This document shows positions 54,200 to 62,775 of a stretch of DNA of 64,000 nucleotides, one piece after another. This stretch comes from Vibrio ulleungensis. GTDB taxonomy: Bacteria > Pseudomonadota > Gammaproteobacteria > Enterobacterales > Vibrionaceae. Location of the stretch: NCBI RefSeq assembly GCF_016900875.1, contig NZ_JAFEUM010000001.1, forward strand, positions 1 to 64,000, read 5' to 3'. The notes under the pieces are model-generated. The model ran no database searches. It saw only the letters and a list, made by a program, of their open reading frames with translations, and was not told where the DNA came from. Position numbers and translations under genes: made by a program. Position 1 is the first letter of the stretch, and each line of letters begins with the position of its first letter.

Positions 54200-54646
54200 T
54201 TGCTCAACAAAAGCCATTTAAAACAACAACTGCTCGACACACTGACCAAGCAAAGGGACATCGCTTTTTCTGCCGCAAGTGATGCGCATAACGACGCCAC
54301 CCATGAACAGAGTGTAGCTGAAACTCAGTACGACACCGTCGGTTTAGAAGCAGCCTATTTGGCCCATGGACAGTCGCAGCGTGTGGCCGAGTTTGACACC
54401 ATGATCAATCAGCTAACTGCCATGAGCCTAAGAGATTTTAGCGAACAGGATGAAGTCGCTATAGGCGCTGTCATTACCCTAGACGGTAGCCAACAATTTT
54501 GGCTAATGCCGATGTGTGGTGGGTACAAACTTGAAGGCGGGAAAATTGTTGTGGTCACGCCACTTGCACCATTGGGCAAAATGCTTATTGGTGCAGAAGT
54601 AGGTGACACCCTTAAAAATGGAAAAGTGATCACCGGCATCGCTTAA
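54200..54646 (+). CDS. GreA/GreB-like transcript cleavage factor family protein
   Basis: 148 residues from a TTG at 54200 (GAGG 11 bases upstream). Two-part layout of Gre-type proteins: a helical N-terminal hairpin (LLDTLTKQRDIAFSAASDAH, then ETQYDTVGLEAAYLAHGQSQ) and a C-terminal FKBP-like half (VITLDGSQQFWLMPMCGGYK, TPLAPLGKMLIGAEVGDTLK). It is shorter in the N-terminal coiled coil tip than GreA, so it may be a Rnk- or Gre-like anti-pausing regulator that binds the RNA polymerase secondary channel. Function inferred from family only. Confidence 0.76.
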   Translation: MLNKSHLKQQLLDTLTKQRDIAFSAASDAHNDATHEQSVAETQYDTVGLEAAYLAHGQSQRVAEFDTMINQLTAMSLRDFSEQDEVAIGAVITLDGSQQFWLMPMCGGYKLEGGKIVVVTPLAPLGKMLIGAEVGDTLKNGKVITGIA

Positions 54647-54714
54647 GCCATGAGCGACAAAGCGATGCCTAATTCATGGCTGATTGTAAATATGTCGATA
54701 AATCGCGTCAGGTA

Positions 54715-56067
54715 TTAACGATAAATTAGCTCAGCCCATCGCGCCAAGCCGGCCGTTACCGAGCCAAAGTGATTACCACTGACAATGGGCGTATTGGGCA
54801 CCACCTCTTTCACCGCAGAGGTTAAAAAGCTCGATTTAGCCGAGCCACCAGTCATGTAGATGACATCGGGTTGGATACCACTTTCAACAATGGCTTCTTT
54901 CACCAAACGTTTGATTTTTTCGGTTGGATTGCTGACTGCTTGCTCCATCTGAGTAGCGGTCACTTCTATAGCAAGCTGCTCATTAAGCAAATCGAGATGT
55001 GCGCGATAATGCGCAGAATCTGAAAGCGCAATTTTGCTTTGCTCTGCTTCTCGCACCACTGCGTAACCTAAGGTTTCACGCTGCAATTGCATCAATCTTG
55101 CGAGCTTTTGAGGCTCGGCAGACTCTTTATGGAGAGATCTTAATAGCCCCAAATTGTCATGAGCATAAAACGCTCGCTGCGCTTGTACATCGTTTATCGC
55201 AATGCTATTCCAAAACTGTATGTTGGGCATAGGCAAGCCACCAGTGGTTTCACTGCCCAGTCCAAATTCACTCATAAATCGGTGAAAAGCCGTGTTGATA
55301 TCGAGATCGTTCCCGCCAACCATTTGTCCACTGTGAGCCAAAAGGGAGGCACTGCGATCGATCTGCCCACGGTAACTCGGTCCCATGTGTAGCATCGAGC
55401 AGTCTGTTGTTCCCCCACCAATATCGACCACCAAGACGGTTTTATCTTCGGTGAGCGAGGCTTCAAAATCTAACCCTGCAGCAACAGGCTCAAACTGAAA
55501 CTCTACGTCAAAAAAACCAGCTCGGTGAGCTGCGCGCTTTAATATACCTTCGGCCTGAATGTTAGAGGCATCTCCACCTCGACCGAGAAAGTTAATTGGA
55601 CGGCCGATAACTGTGCGATTAACCTCTCGGCCCAAACCATTCTCTGCACGCTGGCGCACGTTGGCCATCATCGCGCAGACTAAGTCCTCAAAAAAACTCA
55701 GCTGCATGTCTCGCAGTCCCATCGCTCCTAAAAACGATTTTGGGGACTTAACATAATACACCTCTTTGGGATCTTCGAGGTAAAGGGCGAGCGCTTCGCG
55801 ACCAAATTTTACGTCATCGTCACGAACGATCAGCCCTTCTTCCCGATTCTGGCTGATTGCACGGCGCAACAGTGATTCGCCAAGGTTATCACTAGGTTTA
55901 ATGTCCAAGATGCGAAACAGATACTCCGATACCGTTTCTGAGCTAGGTGCACACAATGTTGAGGGAATTAACGTGTGTGTCCCTTCAACTGCTATTGGTG
56001 TCACCTGTCCATTGACACTCTGCGCGACCGAACAATTTGCGGTACCGTAATCAAAACCTATTGGCAT
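54715..56067 (-). CDS. yegD: Hsp70-family protein YegD
   Basis: 450 residues, an Hsp70 ATPase domain without the substrate-binding domain: MPIGFDYGTANCSVAQSVNG (phosphate 1), VLVVDIGGGTTDCSMLHMG (phosphate 2), VIYMTGGSAKSSFLTSAVKE (adenosine motif). The length and these motifs match E. coli YegD, an uncharacterised chaperone-like ATPase. Cytoplasmic. It neighbours an ABC-F gene on the same strand, but 58 bases apart and with no known link. Confidence 0.92.
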   Translation of the reverse strand: MPIGFDYGTANCSVAQSVNGQVTPIAVEGTHTLIPSTLCAPSSETVSEYLFRILDIKPSDNLGESLLRRAISQNREEGLIVRDDDVKFGREALALYLEDPKEVYYVKSPKSFLGAMGLRDMQLSFFEDLVCAMMANVRQRAENGLGREVNRTVIGRPINFLGRGGDASNIQAEGILKRAAHRAGFFDVEFQFEPVAAGLDFEASLTEDKTVLVVDIGGGTTDCSMLHMGPSYRGQIDRSASLLAHSGQMVGGNDLDINTAFHRFMSEFGLGSETTGGLPMPNIQFWNSIAINDVQAQRAFYAHDNLGLLRSLHKESAEPQKLARLMQLQRETLGYAVVREAEQSKIALSDSAHYRAHLDLLNEQLAIEVTATQMEQAVSNPTEKIKRLVKEAIVESGIQPDVIYMTGGSAKSSFLTSAVKEVVPNTPIVSGNHFGSVTAGLARWAELIYR

Positions 56068-56125
56068 CTTAGTCTCCTATGCTGCACCAGATAAAGGGCG
56101 CGTATTGTACTGGCTAACCTTGGGT

Positions 56126-57784
56126 TCAGGTCAAGCAAAGTTCGCTGCTTTTTTGCATATTAATCGTATTGGCAATCCCCAGTTCGTCAATAAACACTTT
56201 GTCGTGACTGACCACCATAAATGCGCCCTGATACTGGTTTAGCGCGGAGGCCAAAATCTGCTTAGAGTCGATGTCTAAGTGATTATCCGGCTCATCCAAC
56301 AGCAATAGCGGAGCGTCCATACGGTGGCTGACCATCAGCATGGCGAGCTTCATTTTTTCTCCCCCACTTAGCACGCTGACACGTTTATGCACAGCGTCTC
56401 GGCGAAACCCAATACTGGCTAACAGCAGCCATGCTTCGCTATTGGTCAGCCCCACACAAAAGTCCATTAGTGCGTCGAGTAATGTGCTCGACTCTGGTAG
56501 CAGCCCAAAATGCTGGTCTAAGTAAACGGTTGGATGGCGCAAGGTGATCGAGCCTTTGAAATGATTATGATTTCCGTGCAACGCTTTCAGGAGCAAGCTC
56601 TTACCTGTGCCATTATCACCATCGATATGCCACCGCTCTCCTTGAGCCACTTTAAAGTTAGCGATCGGAACATCCACAAAATCGAGGACACACTCCTCAA
56701 CGCTAACCAATGTTGACCGTTTACTTGAATGATTGGTGTTTAAGTATAGCTTTTGAGATTTGAGCTGCTCTTGCTGCTTCTTGGCAACATCCAAATCTTT
56801 ATTAACTCGGTCTAGTTGATTGTTTTGATTCAACTGCTGCGCCGATCGTGCCAGCTGCGCTTTTTGAGCCTTGCCGTCCAATAATATTTTAGGCTGGCTG
56901 CCACTTTTACGCAGTTTCACCCCTTGGGCTTCACGTCGCTGTGCTTTTTCGAGATTTAGCTGAGCTTGCTTTTCAATCGCTTTTGCTTCTTTACCCAGTC
57001 GTTCTACTTTACGTTCAAGTGTTTCCAGCTGTGCACTGCGAGTAGCATGATACAGGCTATAACCGCCATCGAAATAATCAAGGCCATTACTGCTTAGGTG
57101 ATAAATACCTTGGCACTGTTCAAGCAAGTACCTATCGTGGCTTACAATCACCGCGCAGCCTTCAAAGTGCTGTAGCTTATCGGCTAACCAAGCACGTCCA
57201 ACGCTATCAAGGTGGTTCGTCGGTTCATCCAAAAGCAAAATACTGGCATCACTTTCAAATAGTTTATGCAGTTGTAACAGCGCCAGTTGACCACCACTTA
57301 GTAAAGAACATGGTGTGTCTAATTTTTCTGGTAAGCGTAATTTTTTCAACAAGTTAAGTAGTTTAACTTCGACTTCCCAATCCTCTTCAAGTGTGGCGAA
57401 GTCCCGCTCATCGACACTGCCATTTTCAATCGCTCGCAGTGCGACAATCTTTTCGTCCAACCCTAAATACTGAGTCACAGTGAGTTCGCTGCTGAGCAGT
57501 TTAGAAGGCAGTTGTGAAAAACAGCCCAATTCACCGACGCGAGTAATATGGCCCTCAGAAGGATCTTCTTCACCAGAAAGAAGGTGAATTAATTTGGATT
57601 TTCCGCAGCCATTACGACCGACAAGCCCCCACACACCCGAGCTTAAGTTGCATTCTAGATGGCGAAATAACCAGGCTCCCATGTCCAATTGAGCACCAAG
57701 TTGATGTACAGACAATCGCACTGCATTGCTTTGGGTATTCGAGCTTGATTGAGATGATGTTTTGATTTGTTGAATAGCAGGCAT
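56126..57784 (-). CDS. ABC-F family ATPase
   Basis: 552 residues with two ABC domains and no membrane segments. Domain 1: Walker A GLVGRNGCGKSKLI, signature LLSGGQLALLQ, Walker B ILLLDEPTNHLDSV. Linker at about 255-340 rich in Lys/Gln/Glu, the P-site tRNA-interaction motif region. Domain 2: GDNGTGKSLLLKAL, VLSGGEKMKLAML, LLLLDEPDNHLDI. ABC-F proteins act at the ribosome, either as translation factors (EttA, YheS, Uup) or antibiotic protection proteins. It matches none of the four housekeeping types clearly, so a ribosome-protection or specialised role is possible. The helper signature LDEPDN differs slightly from the usual LDEPTN. Confidence 0.9.
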   Translation of the reverse strand: MPAIQQIKTSSQSSSNTQSNAVRLSVHQLGAQLDMGAWLFRHLECNLSSGVWGLVGRNGCGKSKLIHLLSGEEDPSEGHITRVGELGCFSQLPSKLLSSELTVTQYLGLDEKIVALRAIENGSVDERDFATLEEDWEVEVKLLNLLKKLRLPEKLDTPCSLLSGGQLALLQLHKLFESDASILLLDEPTNHLDSVGRAWLADKLQHFEGCAVIVSHDRYLLEQCQGIYHLSSNGLDYFDGGYSLYHATRSAQLETLERKVERLGKEAKAIEKQAQLNLEKAQRREAQGVKLRKSGSQPKILLDGKAQKAQLARSAQQLNQNNQLDRVNKDLDVAKKQQEQLKSQKLYLNTNHSSKRSTLVSVEECVLDFVDVPIANFKVAQGERWHIDGDNGTGKSLLLKALHGNHNHFKGSITLRHPTVYLDQHFGLLPESSTLLDALMDFCVGLTNSEAWLLLASIGFRRDAVHKRVSVLSGGEKMKLAMLMVSHRMDAPLLLLDEPDNHLDIDSKQILASALNQYQGAFMVVSHDKVFIDELGIANTINMQKSSELCLT

Positions 57785-58016
57785 AACGGCCTCCCTAATT
57801 TTAAGATAAAAATTTGGGGACTAGCGTTAGCAAAATTAAATTGTGAGAATTTTGAGGGTAAGCGATACCGGAACGTACACCTTCACTCTCAAGACCTGCA
57901 AAACGCATAGCCCAGAGCCCCAGACGAGTTAGGTCTAGAGGAATTTGAATCCATAAAACGGTTCAAATTAGGAAGTTACTTATTCACTATGGCATCATCT
58001 CGGTAGAAAAGGTTGA
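57785..58016. other. Intergenic region upstream of ABC-F gene
   Basis: Promoter region of the leftward ABC-F gene. GAGGCCGTT lies before its ATG. No gene recognised. Confidence 0.35.
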
Positions 58017-58127
58017 GGCAACTATAACGATGTTGACAGAATCGGTCAAACCTTCAATGTTCAAAACAGGTCTGTGAAAGGGACCTATTTTGATATTGAA
58101 ACAGAATGGGTGTTACGTGAAGTATGA
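58017..58127 (+). pseudogene. Possible C-terminal remnant of a lost gene
   Basis: The frame from 58017 to the TGA at 58125-58127 reads GNYNDVDRIGQTFNVQNRSV then KGTYFDIETEWVLREV. It lacks a start codon, is cut by a stop just upstream (58014-58016), yet looks strongly protein-like. I do not recognise the family. Most likely the tail of a decayed gene; chance cannot be excluded at 36 codons. Confidence 0.35.
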
Positions 58128-58400
58128 TAAAACAGTCGTTTAACTAGGCTTGTGAAATGAGCCTAATCGATGGACCATTGAAATTAGTGTTTTACTTTTG
58201 CGTCGCTTGACGTCTTTTTGTACCAGTATCTCTGGCGACTAGTTCTTCTAGACATGATTTTACTTATTTTGGAATGTCGATCGGGTATTGCAGAATTGGA
58301 GCTGGAGGTAGAGTTTGGAGCGGTGAAATTAAGCTGGAATTCGGATTGCAAAGATGAAAGATAGATGTGACGCTGACGCGTCACATCTGTAAATGCTGTA
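58128..58400. other. Intergenic region downstream of cold-shock gene
   Basis: Contains the 3' end region of the cold-shock gene transcript. ATGAAAGATAGATGTGACGC and GCGTCACATCTGT (around 58355-58390) form an imperfect hairpin that may be its terminator. A 66-codon minus-strand frame here lacks support. Confidence 0.35.
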
Positions 58401-58613
58401 TTAGATAGCAGTTACGTTTGAAGCTTGAGGGCCTTTTTGACCTTGCTCAACATCAAAGCTTACTTTTTGGCCTTCAGCAAGAGTTTTGAAACCGTCAGAA
58501 ACGATTGCACGGAAGTGAACGAATACGTCAGCGCCGCCGTTGTCTTGAGAAATAAAACCGAAACCTTTAGTTTCGTTAAACCATTTTACTGTACCAGTCG
58601 TTTTAGTAGACAT
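58401..58613 (-). CDS. Cold-shock-domain protein (Csp family)
   Basis: 70 residues from the ATG at 58613: [20 protein letters not shown] with RNP1 (KGFGFI) and RNP2 (VFVHF), ending [19 protein letters not shown] single-stranded nucleic acid-binding RNA chaperone that melts mRNA secondary structure, usually at low temperature or in stationary phase. The frame is open for 44 more codons upstream, but those belong to a long 5' leader, a normal feature of csp mRNAs. GAGG lies before the ATG. Confidence 0.95.
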   Translation of the reverse strand: MSTKTTGTVKWFNETKGFGFISQDNGGADVFVHFRAIVSDGFKTLAEGQKVSFDVEQGQKGPQASNVTAI

Positions 58614-58943
58614 AGAAACCTCTATATAATTAATAATTTTAATAAATGAACTACACGCAAAAGCTATTGTAAAGACTATGAAGGTTAAGCTATTCACAGG
58701 AGCTAAACGACAAGGTATCGAAAGAGTTCTGGGAGGAGGCTTCAACTAAATTTTTATCTAATAACTCATTTGCAAGAGCTGCGCATATTATACAGCTAAC
58801 TCGGCAATTACCTAGCGTTTTTGAAGGATATTTTTAAAAAATGCCTGTTTGCTCAATAAATATTCGATATTTCAGTAGGTAAAGTCAATGGTTTTAACTG
58901 TGACGAGACAGAAAATTTGGCCTCCGCTTGCTGTTTAACGTGC
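58614..58943 (-). promoter_or_regulatory. Long AT-rich leader and promoter region of cold-shock gene
   Basis: About 330 bases upstream of the cold-shock start, read leftwards. AT-rich with TATAATTAATAATT-like stretches, consistent with an unstructured cold-shock leader and its promoter. No other gene seen; the CoA-transferase remnant starts just beyond. Confidence 0.4.
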
Positions 58944-59114
58944 TCAACAAAGACGATAGTAGGCGATTTCTATTCGCTCTATACCCTGTGAGGTTATCTC
59001 CATTACACCTAATTCTGTCACCACTAAATCCATCGCATTGCCCATGCCTAGCATCATTTTCCTTGGAATGATCCAATTGGCCAAAATACCCAGCTCATCA
59101 ACCTTTCCTAAACG
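58944..59114 (-). pseudogene. Decayed CoA-transferase subunit B (AtoA/ScoB-like) fragment
   Basis: Read leftwards, 59114-58944 gives RLGKVDELGILANWIIPRKM then MLGMGNAMDLV and VTELGVMEITSQGIERIEIA, ending YYRLC and a TGA. This matches the C-terminal third of 3-oxoacid CoA-transferase subunit B (family: ANWxxPGKMxxGMGGAMDLV ... LVTELAVF). The roughly 45 residues that normally separate MDLV from LVTEL are missing, as if deleted between the repeated LV codons. There is no N-terminal part in frame: just upstream, another frame (RAIENGACVRKANTLAQIQT) ends in a stop. So it is an inactive remnant beside a BKACE gene. Confidence 0.8.
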
Positions 59115-59261
59115 CCCATTGCCATGACTCCGCTAGTCATGATGGTCATGTTATCGTGCGGCTGCGTCTGGATTTGGGCGAGGGTGTTCGCTTTTCTCAC
59201 ACACGCTCCATTTTCAATGGCCCTTAGCGATAACAAACGAAAGCGTGCAATTTACTAAGAG

Positions 59262-60089
59262 TTACTTTTGCAGCAAACAACGGTAATCCTGAGCATTCAG
59301 CGTCGCAATCCTTTGATGTTCAGCGAGCCTCTTTAGCTCGGCAATCTGTGCGGCGTTGCTTTGGGCAAATTCACCGTGCCTATCGAGGTGATTATTCTCA
59401 AACCCAACTCTGACATCACCACCTAGCAGCATTGCGGCCGATAAGCACTGATGCTCGTACTGGCCAAAAGCGCACACTCCCCAACGCTGAGCAGTGAGGG
59501 CGGGTTCGCTGATCATGGCAACGAGCTCGATGGGTGTGGCTGTTTGAGTGGCGCTATAGCGACCTAGCACCAACAAAACATGGCGATGGGTTGCAGGTAT
59601 CACACCTTGATCACACAACCTAAGATAAATCTCTACATCTTGGCGATCATACAAAATATATTGAGCAAAAATGTGTTCACTAGAGACCCAATCAAAAAAC
59701 TGTGCAGATTGTCGAAACTGAGTCGTCAACTGTTCACCGTCTGGAAAAAGCTCGCGTAACGCAAAAGACGCTGCTTTTGGCTTTACCTGCTTAATTAAGG
59801 CTATCTGCTGCTGGGGAGAGTATTCACCAATGGCTTCTGTTGTGAGTTGGATCATTACGCTATCACCGAGTTCATTTTTCAACTCGCCATAAAGGGCCTG
59901 ATTCACCTCTATGTCTAAACTATGCTTACCTTCATGGTCTCTTGCATGAACATGGATCATTGCCGCGCCAGCGTCGCGACACGATTTCGCATCTTCAACA
60001 ATTTCTGACATCGTTATGGGCAACATTGGGTGATCGCTTTTTTGCTTTCTTGCTCCATTAGGAGCGGCAATGATGGCTATTGGTTTCAA
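59262..60089 (-). CDS. Beta-keto acid cleavage enzyme (BKACE, 3-keto-5-aminohexanoate cleavage family)
   Basis: 275 residues from a TTG at 60089 (AGAGGAT about 9 bases upstream); the frame continues 5' through the end of the aminotransferase gene, but family similarity begins at KPIAIIAAPNGARK. Motifs: HPMLPITMSEIVEDAKSCRD, zinc ligands in AAMIHVHARDHEG, later Glu/His contacts in VGFENNHLD. Family members condense a beta-keto acid with acetyl-CoA to give acetoacetate and an acyl-CoA. The substrate is unknown. Start is 13 bases after the aminotransferase stop, so they are one operon; the CoA-transferase remnant downstream would once have handled the acetoacetate (inference). Confidence 0.87.
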   Translation of the reverse strand: MKPIAIIAAPNGARKQKSDHPMLPITMSEIVEDAKSCRDAGAAMIHVHARDHEGKHSLDIEVNQALYGELKNELGDSVMIQLTTEAIGEYSPQQQIALIKQVKPKAASFALRELFPDGEQLTTQFRQSAQFFDWVSSEHIFAQYILYDRQDVEIYLRLCDQGVIPATHRHVLLVLGRYSATQTATPIELVAMISEPALTAQRWGVCAFGQYEHQCLSAAMLLGGDVRVGFENNHLDRHGEFAQSNAAQIAELKRLAEHQRIATLNAQDYRCLLQK

Positions 60090-60102
60090 TCGCTTAATCC
60101 TC

Positions 60103-61434
60103 TTACATCCATTGTTTGGCACATACGTTAAGGGTCTGAACAAGTTTATCCACCAACTCAACGATTTGATCATCATTAATAATAAAAGGGGGTGCCAACA
60201 AGATGTGGTGCCCGTTTACGCCGTCAATGGTGCCTGACATCGGATAACACATTAAGCCCAGCTCCATGGCTGTGGTATGAATTATTTTGTGTGCTTGACT
60301 CTCGATTGGCAGCGGCTGTTTTGTTTGCTTGTTGGAGACCAATTCAATACCAATGAACAGCCCCTTACCTCTAATGTCACCAATATAGGCAAACGGTGAT
60401 AACTTTTCTTCTAAGAGCTGCTTTAAATACTGCCCTTGGCGCTTCACATTCAATAATAACTGGTCTTGCTCAATTGCCTCTAACGTGGCTAAACCAGCTG
60501 CACAGGCCATGGGGTGACCCATGAACGTGTGACCATGTTGAAAAAAGCCGCTACCTGATGCAATGGTATCGTAGACAGTATCGCTGGCTAACACTGCCCC
60601 TATGGGTTGATAACCAGCCCCAAGACCTTTTGCCAAAGTGACTAGGTCCGGTACGGTTTGCTCCTGCTCAAAAGCAAAAAAGGTTCCAGTGCGCCCTACC
60701 CCGCACATCACCTCGTCAAAAATCAGTAAGATGCCATATTGGTCGCAGACTTTCCTGACCAACCGAAAATAGTCTGCTGTCGCGGTGAGCGCACCAGCGG
60801 TAGCGCCGACAACAGGCTCTGCAACAAACGCCATAACTTTATCTGGCCCAATCTGCACTATTTTTTGTTCCAGCTCGTCAGCCAATCTTTGCGAATAAGC
60901 CCTGTCACTCTCGGACGGGTGCTTATCTCGGTATGGATAGCAGGCTGACACATGGTGAGCGCTGGTTAGTAAAGGTTCATACTGACTTCTTCGCCACTGA
61001 TTACCTCCAACGGCAAGTGCACCTAAGGTATTTCCGTGATAACTCTGCTTGCGCGCAATAAACTCAGTTCGCGACAACTCCCCCTTCTCGACAAAATATT
61101 GTCTCGCCATTTTGAGGGCGGACTCAACCGCTTCAGAGCCCCCACTGACAAAGTAGACATGGTTTAACGGATCAGGTGCAAGGTGAGTGAGTTTTTTCGC
61201 GAGTAGCTCACAACTGTCGGTAGTAAAAAAATGACTGTGAGCAAAAGGAATAGCCTCAAGCTGTTGAGCGATCCCTCGCTTTACGTGTTGATGATTATGT
61301 CCAAGGTTAGACACAGCCGCACCGCCGCACGCATCGAGATAACGACGACCCTGTTGGTCGAAAAGGTATACCCCTTCACCTCTAACAACAGTGGGCAGTT
61401 TAGAGTGGCAATGCCGATGAAACACCTTAGTCAT
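60103..61434 (-). CDS. Class III (omega-type) aminotransferase
   Basis: 443 residues. PLP-dependent fold-type I: YLDACGGAAVSNLGHNHQHV, HVYFVSGGSEAVESALKMAR, SYHGNTLGALAVGG, ILLIFDEVMCGVGRTGTFFA, the PLP Lys in LVTLAKGLGAGYQPIGAV, and HGHTFMGHPMACAAGLATLE. It transfers an amino group from an omega-amino acid or diamine to pyruvate or 2-oxoglutarate. As first gene of an operon with BKACE it probably makes a beta-keto acid or semialdehyde that BKACE cleaves; the compound is unknown. A LysR gene is divergent over 167 bases. Confidence 0.92.
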   Translation of the reverse strand: MTKVFHRHCHSKLPTVVRGEGVYLFDQQGRRYLDACGGAAVSNLGHNHQHVKRGIAQQLEAIPFAHSHFFTTDSCELLAKKLTHLAPDPLNHVYFVSGGSEAVESALKMARQYFVEKGELSRTEFIARKQSYHGNTLGALAVGGNQWRRSQYEPLLTSAHHVSACYPYRDKHPSESDRAYSQRLADELEQKIVQIGPDKVMAFVAEPVVGATAGALTATADYFRLVRKVCDQYGILLIFDEVMCGVGRTGTFFAFEQEQTVPDLVTLAKGLGAGYQPIGAVLASDTVYDTIASGSGFFQHGHTFMGHPMACAAGLATLEAIEQDQLLLNVKRQGQYLKQLLEEKLSPFAYIGDIRGKGLFIGIELVSNKQTKQPLPIESQAHKIIHTTAMELGLMCYPMSGTIDGVNGHHILLAPPFIINDDQIVELVDKLVQTLNVCAKQWM

Positions 61435-61601
61435 GATTTGTCCTCATCCTCATAAGCGAGTGTTTATTATTTAGCCCGATTCTTTTACTTCAACAAGCGA
61501 GTAAATGTCACCCCCTATGAGCTTTTGGAATATGAGTGGTAAAAATTGATGGTTTTTTACTCATTGTCGAAATACACTGATTTCAACGTATCGCATGAGT
61601 A

Positions 61602-62510
61602 ATGGTTATGATTAAGAGCAGTGAGTTTCCGTCAACGCGAGCTCTACGCACGTTTATGGCGGTTGCCAGTACAATGAGCTTTTCTAAAGCAGCTATTCAG
61701 CTGTCTGTTTCTCAGGGCGCGGTGAGTAAGCAAATTGCTGCACTAGAACAGCAATTAGGCCAACCTCTTTTTCATCGCCACATCAATGGTATTAATCTGA
61801 CTAAAGCGGGCGAACGCTATTTACCCAAAGTCGCAGAAGCGCTTCAATTAATTCAAACTTCAACCGCCAACCTTATTCAAACAGACATGACGCGCGACGT
61901 ATTAAGTGTCAATGTCACGCCATCCTTTGCAAGTCTTTGGTTGATTGAGCATATAGAGCTGTTTTCTAACCAACACCCTAACTTGCAAATCAGCATTAAA
62001 ATTGGTGATGGCCCGGTAAAAAGCAGTCGCAATGACTGTGATGTCTATATTCGCTGTTTGCCGCTATCGAAACATCACGAGCATGCACACTTGCTTATGC
62101 AAGAGTCGCTGCAACTGGTTGGCTCAAACACATTGCTCATTGATAACCCATTACAGACTGTTCAAGATTTAAATCGCCACACACTCATACCACAGATCAC
62201 TCGGCCACAACTGTGGGAGATGTTTACCAAGGAGCACCAATTGGCCCACACACCTCGCTACGGAAAAATTGGCTATGAACACTTTTATATGTCGTTAGAA
62301 GGGGTTAAAAGTCATCAAGGATTGGCATTATTACCCAACTTCATGCTGACCAATACGTTATTAAGCACACAACTGAACAACCCATTAGGACTGTCAATGC
62401 ATAGCCCATACGGCTATTACCTGATTGCTCCTAACTATAAAAGGGGCATAGACAAAGTGCACCGCTTTGAACAGTGGCTAAACGCTACCCTTCAACCGGT
62501 TCACCCCTAA
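61602..62510 (+). CDS. LysR-family transcriptional regulator (GcvA-like)
   Basis: 302 residues (start at 61602 or the ATG two codons on). Winged helix-turn-helix: PSTRALRTFMAVASTMSFSK, AAIQLSVSQGAVSKQIAALE, QQLGQPLFHRHINGINLTKA, followed by an effector domain (VNVTPSFASLWLIEHIELFS, then FEQWLNATLQ). The PS-LRAL opening and SFASLWL are typical of the GcvA/AmpR branch, which regulates divergent amino-acid catabolic operons. Its likely target is the aminotransferase-BKACE operon. Confidence 0.92.
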   Translation: MVMIKSSEFPSTRALRTFMAVASTMSFSKAAIQLSVSQGAVSKQIAALEQQLGQPLFHRHINGINLTKAGERYLPKVAEALQLIQTSTANLIQTDMTRDVLSVNVTPSFASLWLIEHIELFSNQHPNLQISIKIGDGPVKSSRNDCDVYIRCLPLSKHHEHAHLLMQESLQLVGSNTLLIDNPLQTVQDLNRHTLIPQITRPQLWEMFTKEHQLAHTPRYGKIGYEHFYMSLEGVKSHQGLALLPNFMLTNTLLSTQLNNPLGLSMHSPYGYYLIAPNYKRGIDKVHRFEQWLNATLQPVHP

Positions 62511-62775
62511 CGAAGAGCGACGATGAGTGGCCGATTCACACTATGTTAATGCGTCAATGAAACGCAGTTTAAGCAGCGTCACTGCGAAGTCGGCGACTGT
62601 AGAGTCGCATAACCCTTTATCAAGTAGAGCATTTATCTCTTTAACGCACCCGCCCGAACGTAAATTTATGTAAAGACACTCTCACTCTGCGTCAAAATCG
62701 ACCATTCTTTTTCTGATCGATTATTCGACAAACAACGTATTAAAAACGATATTTTAATCAGTGAGGACAAAACGG

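Noticed and set aside
58184..58384. 66-codon minus-strand frame downstream of the cold-shock gene
   Set aside because: Ser/Arg-rich, low-complexity, no clear ribosome binding site; overlaps the likely cold-shock terminator region.
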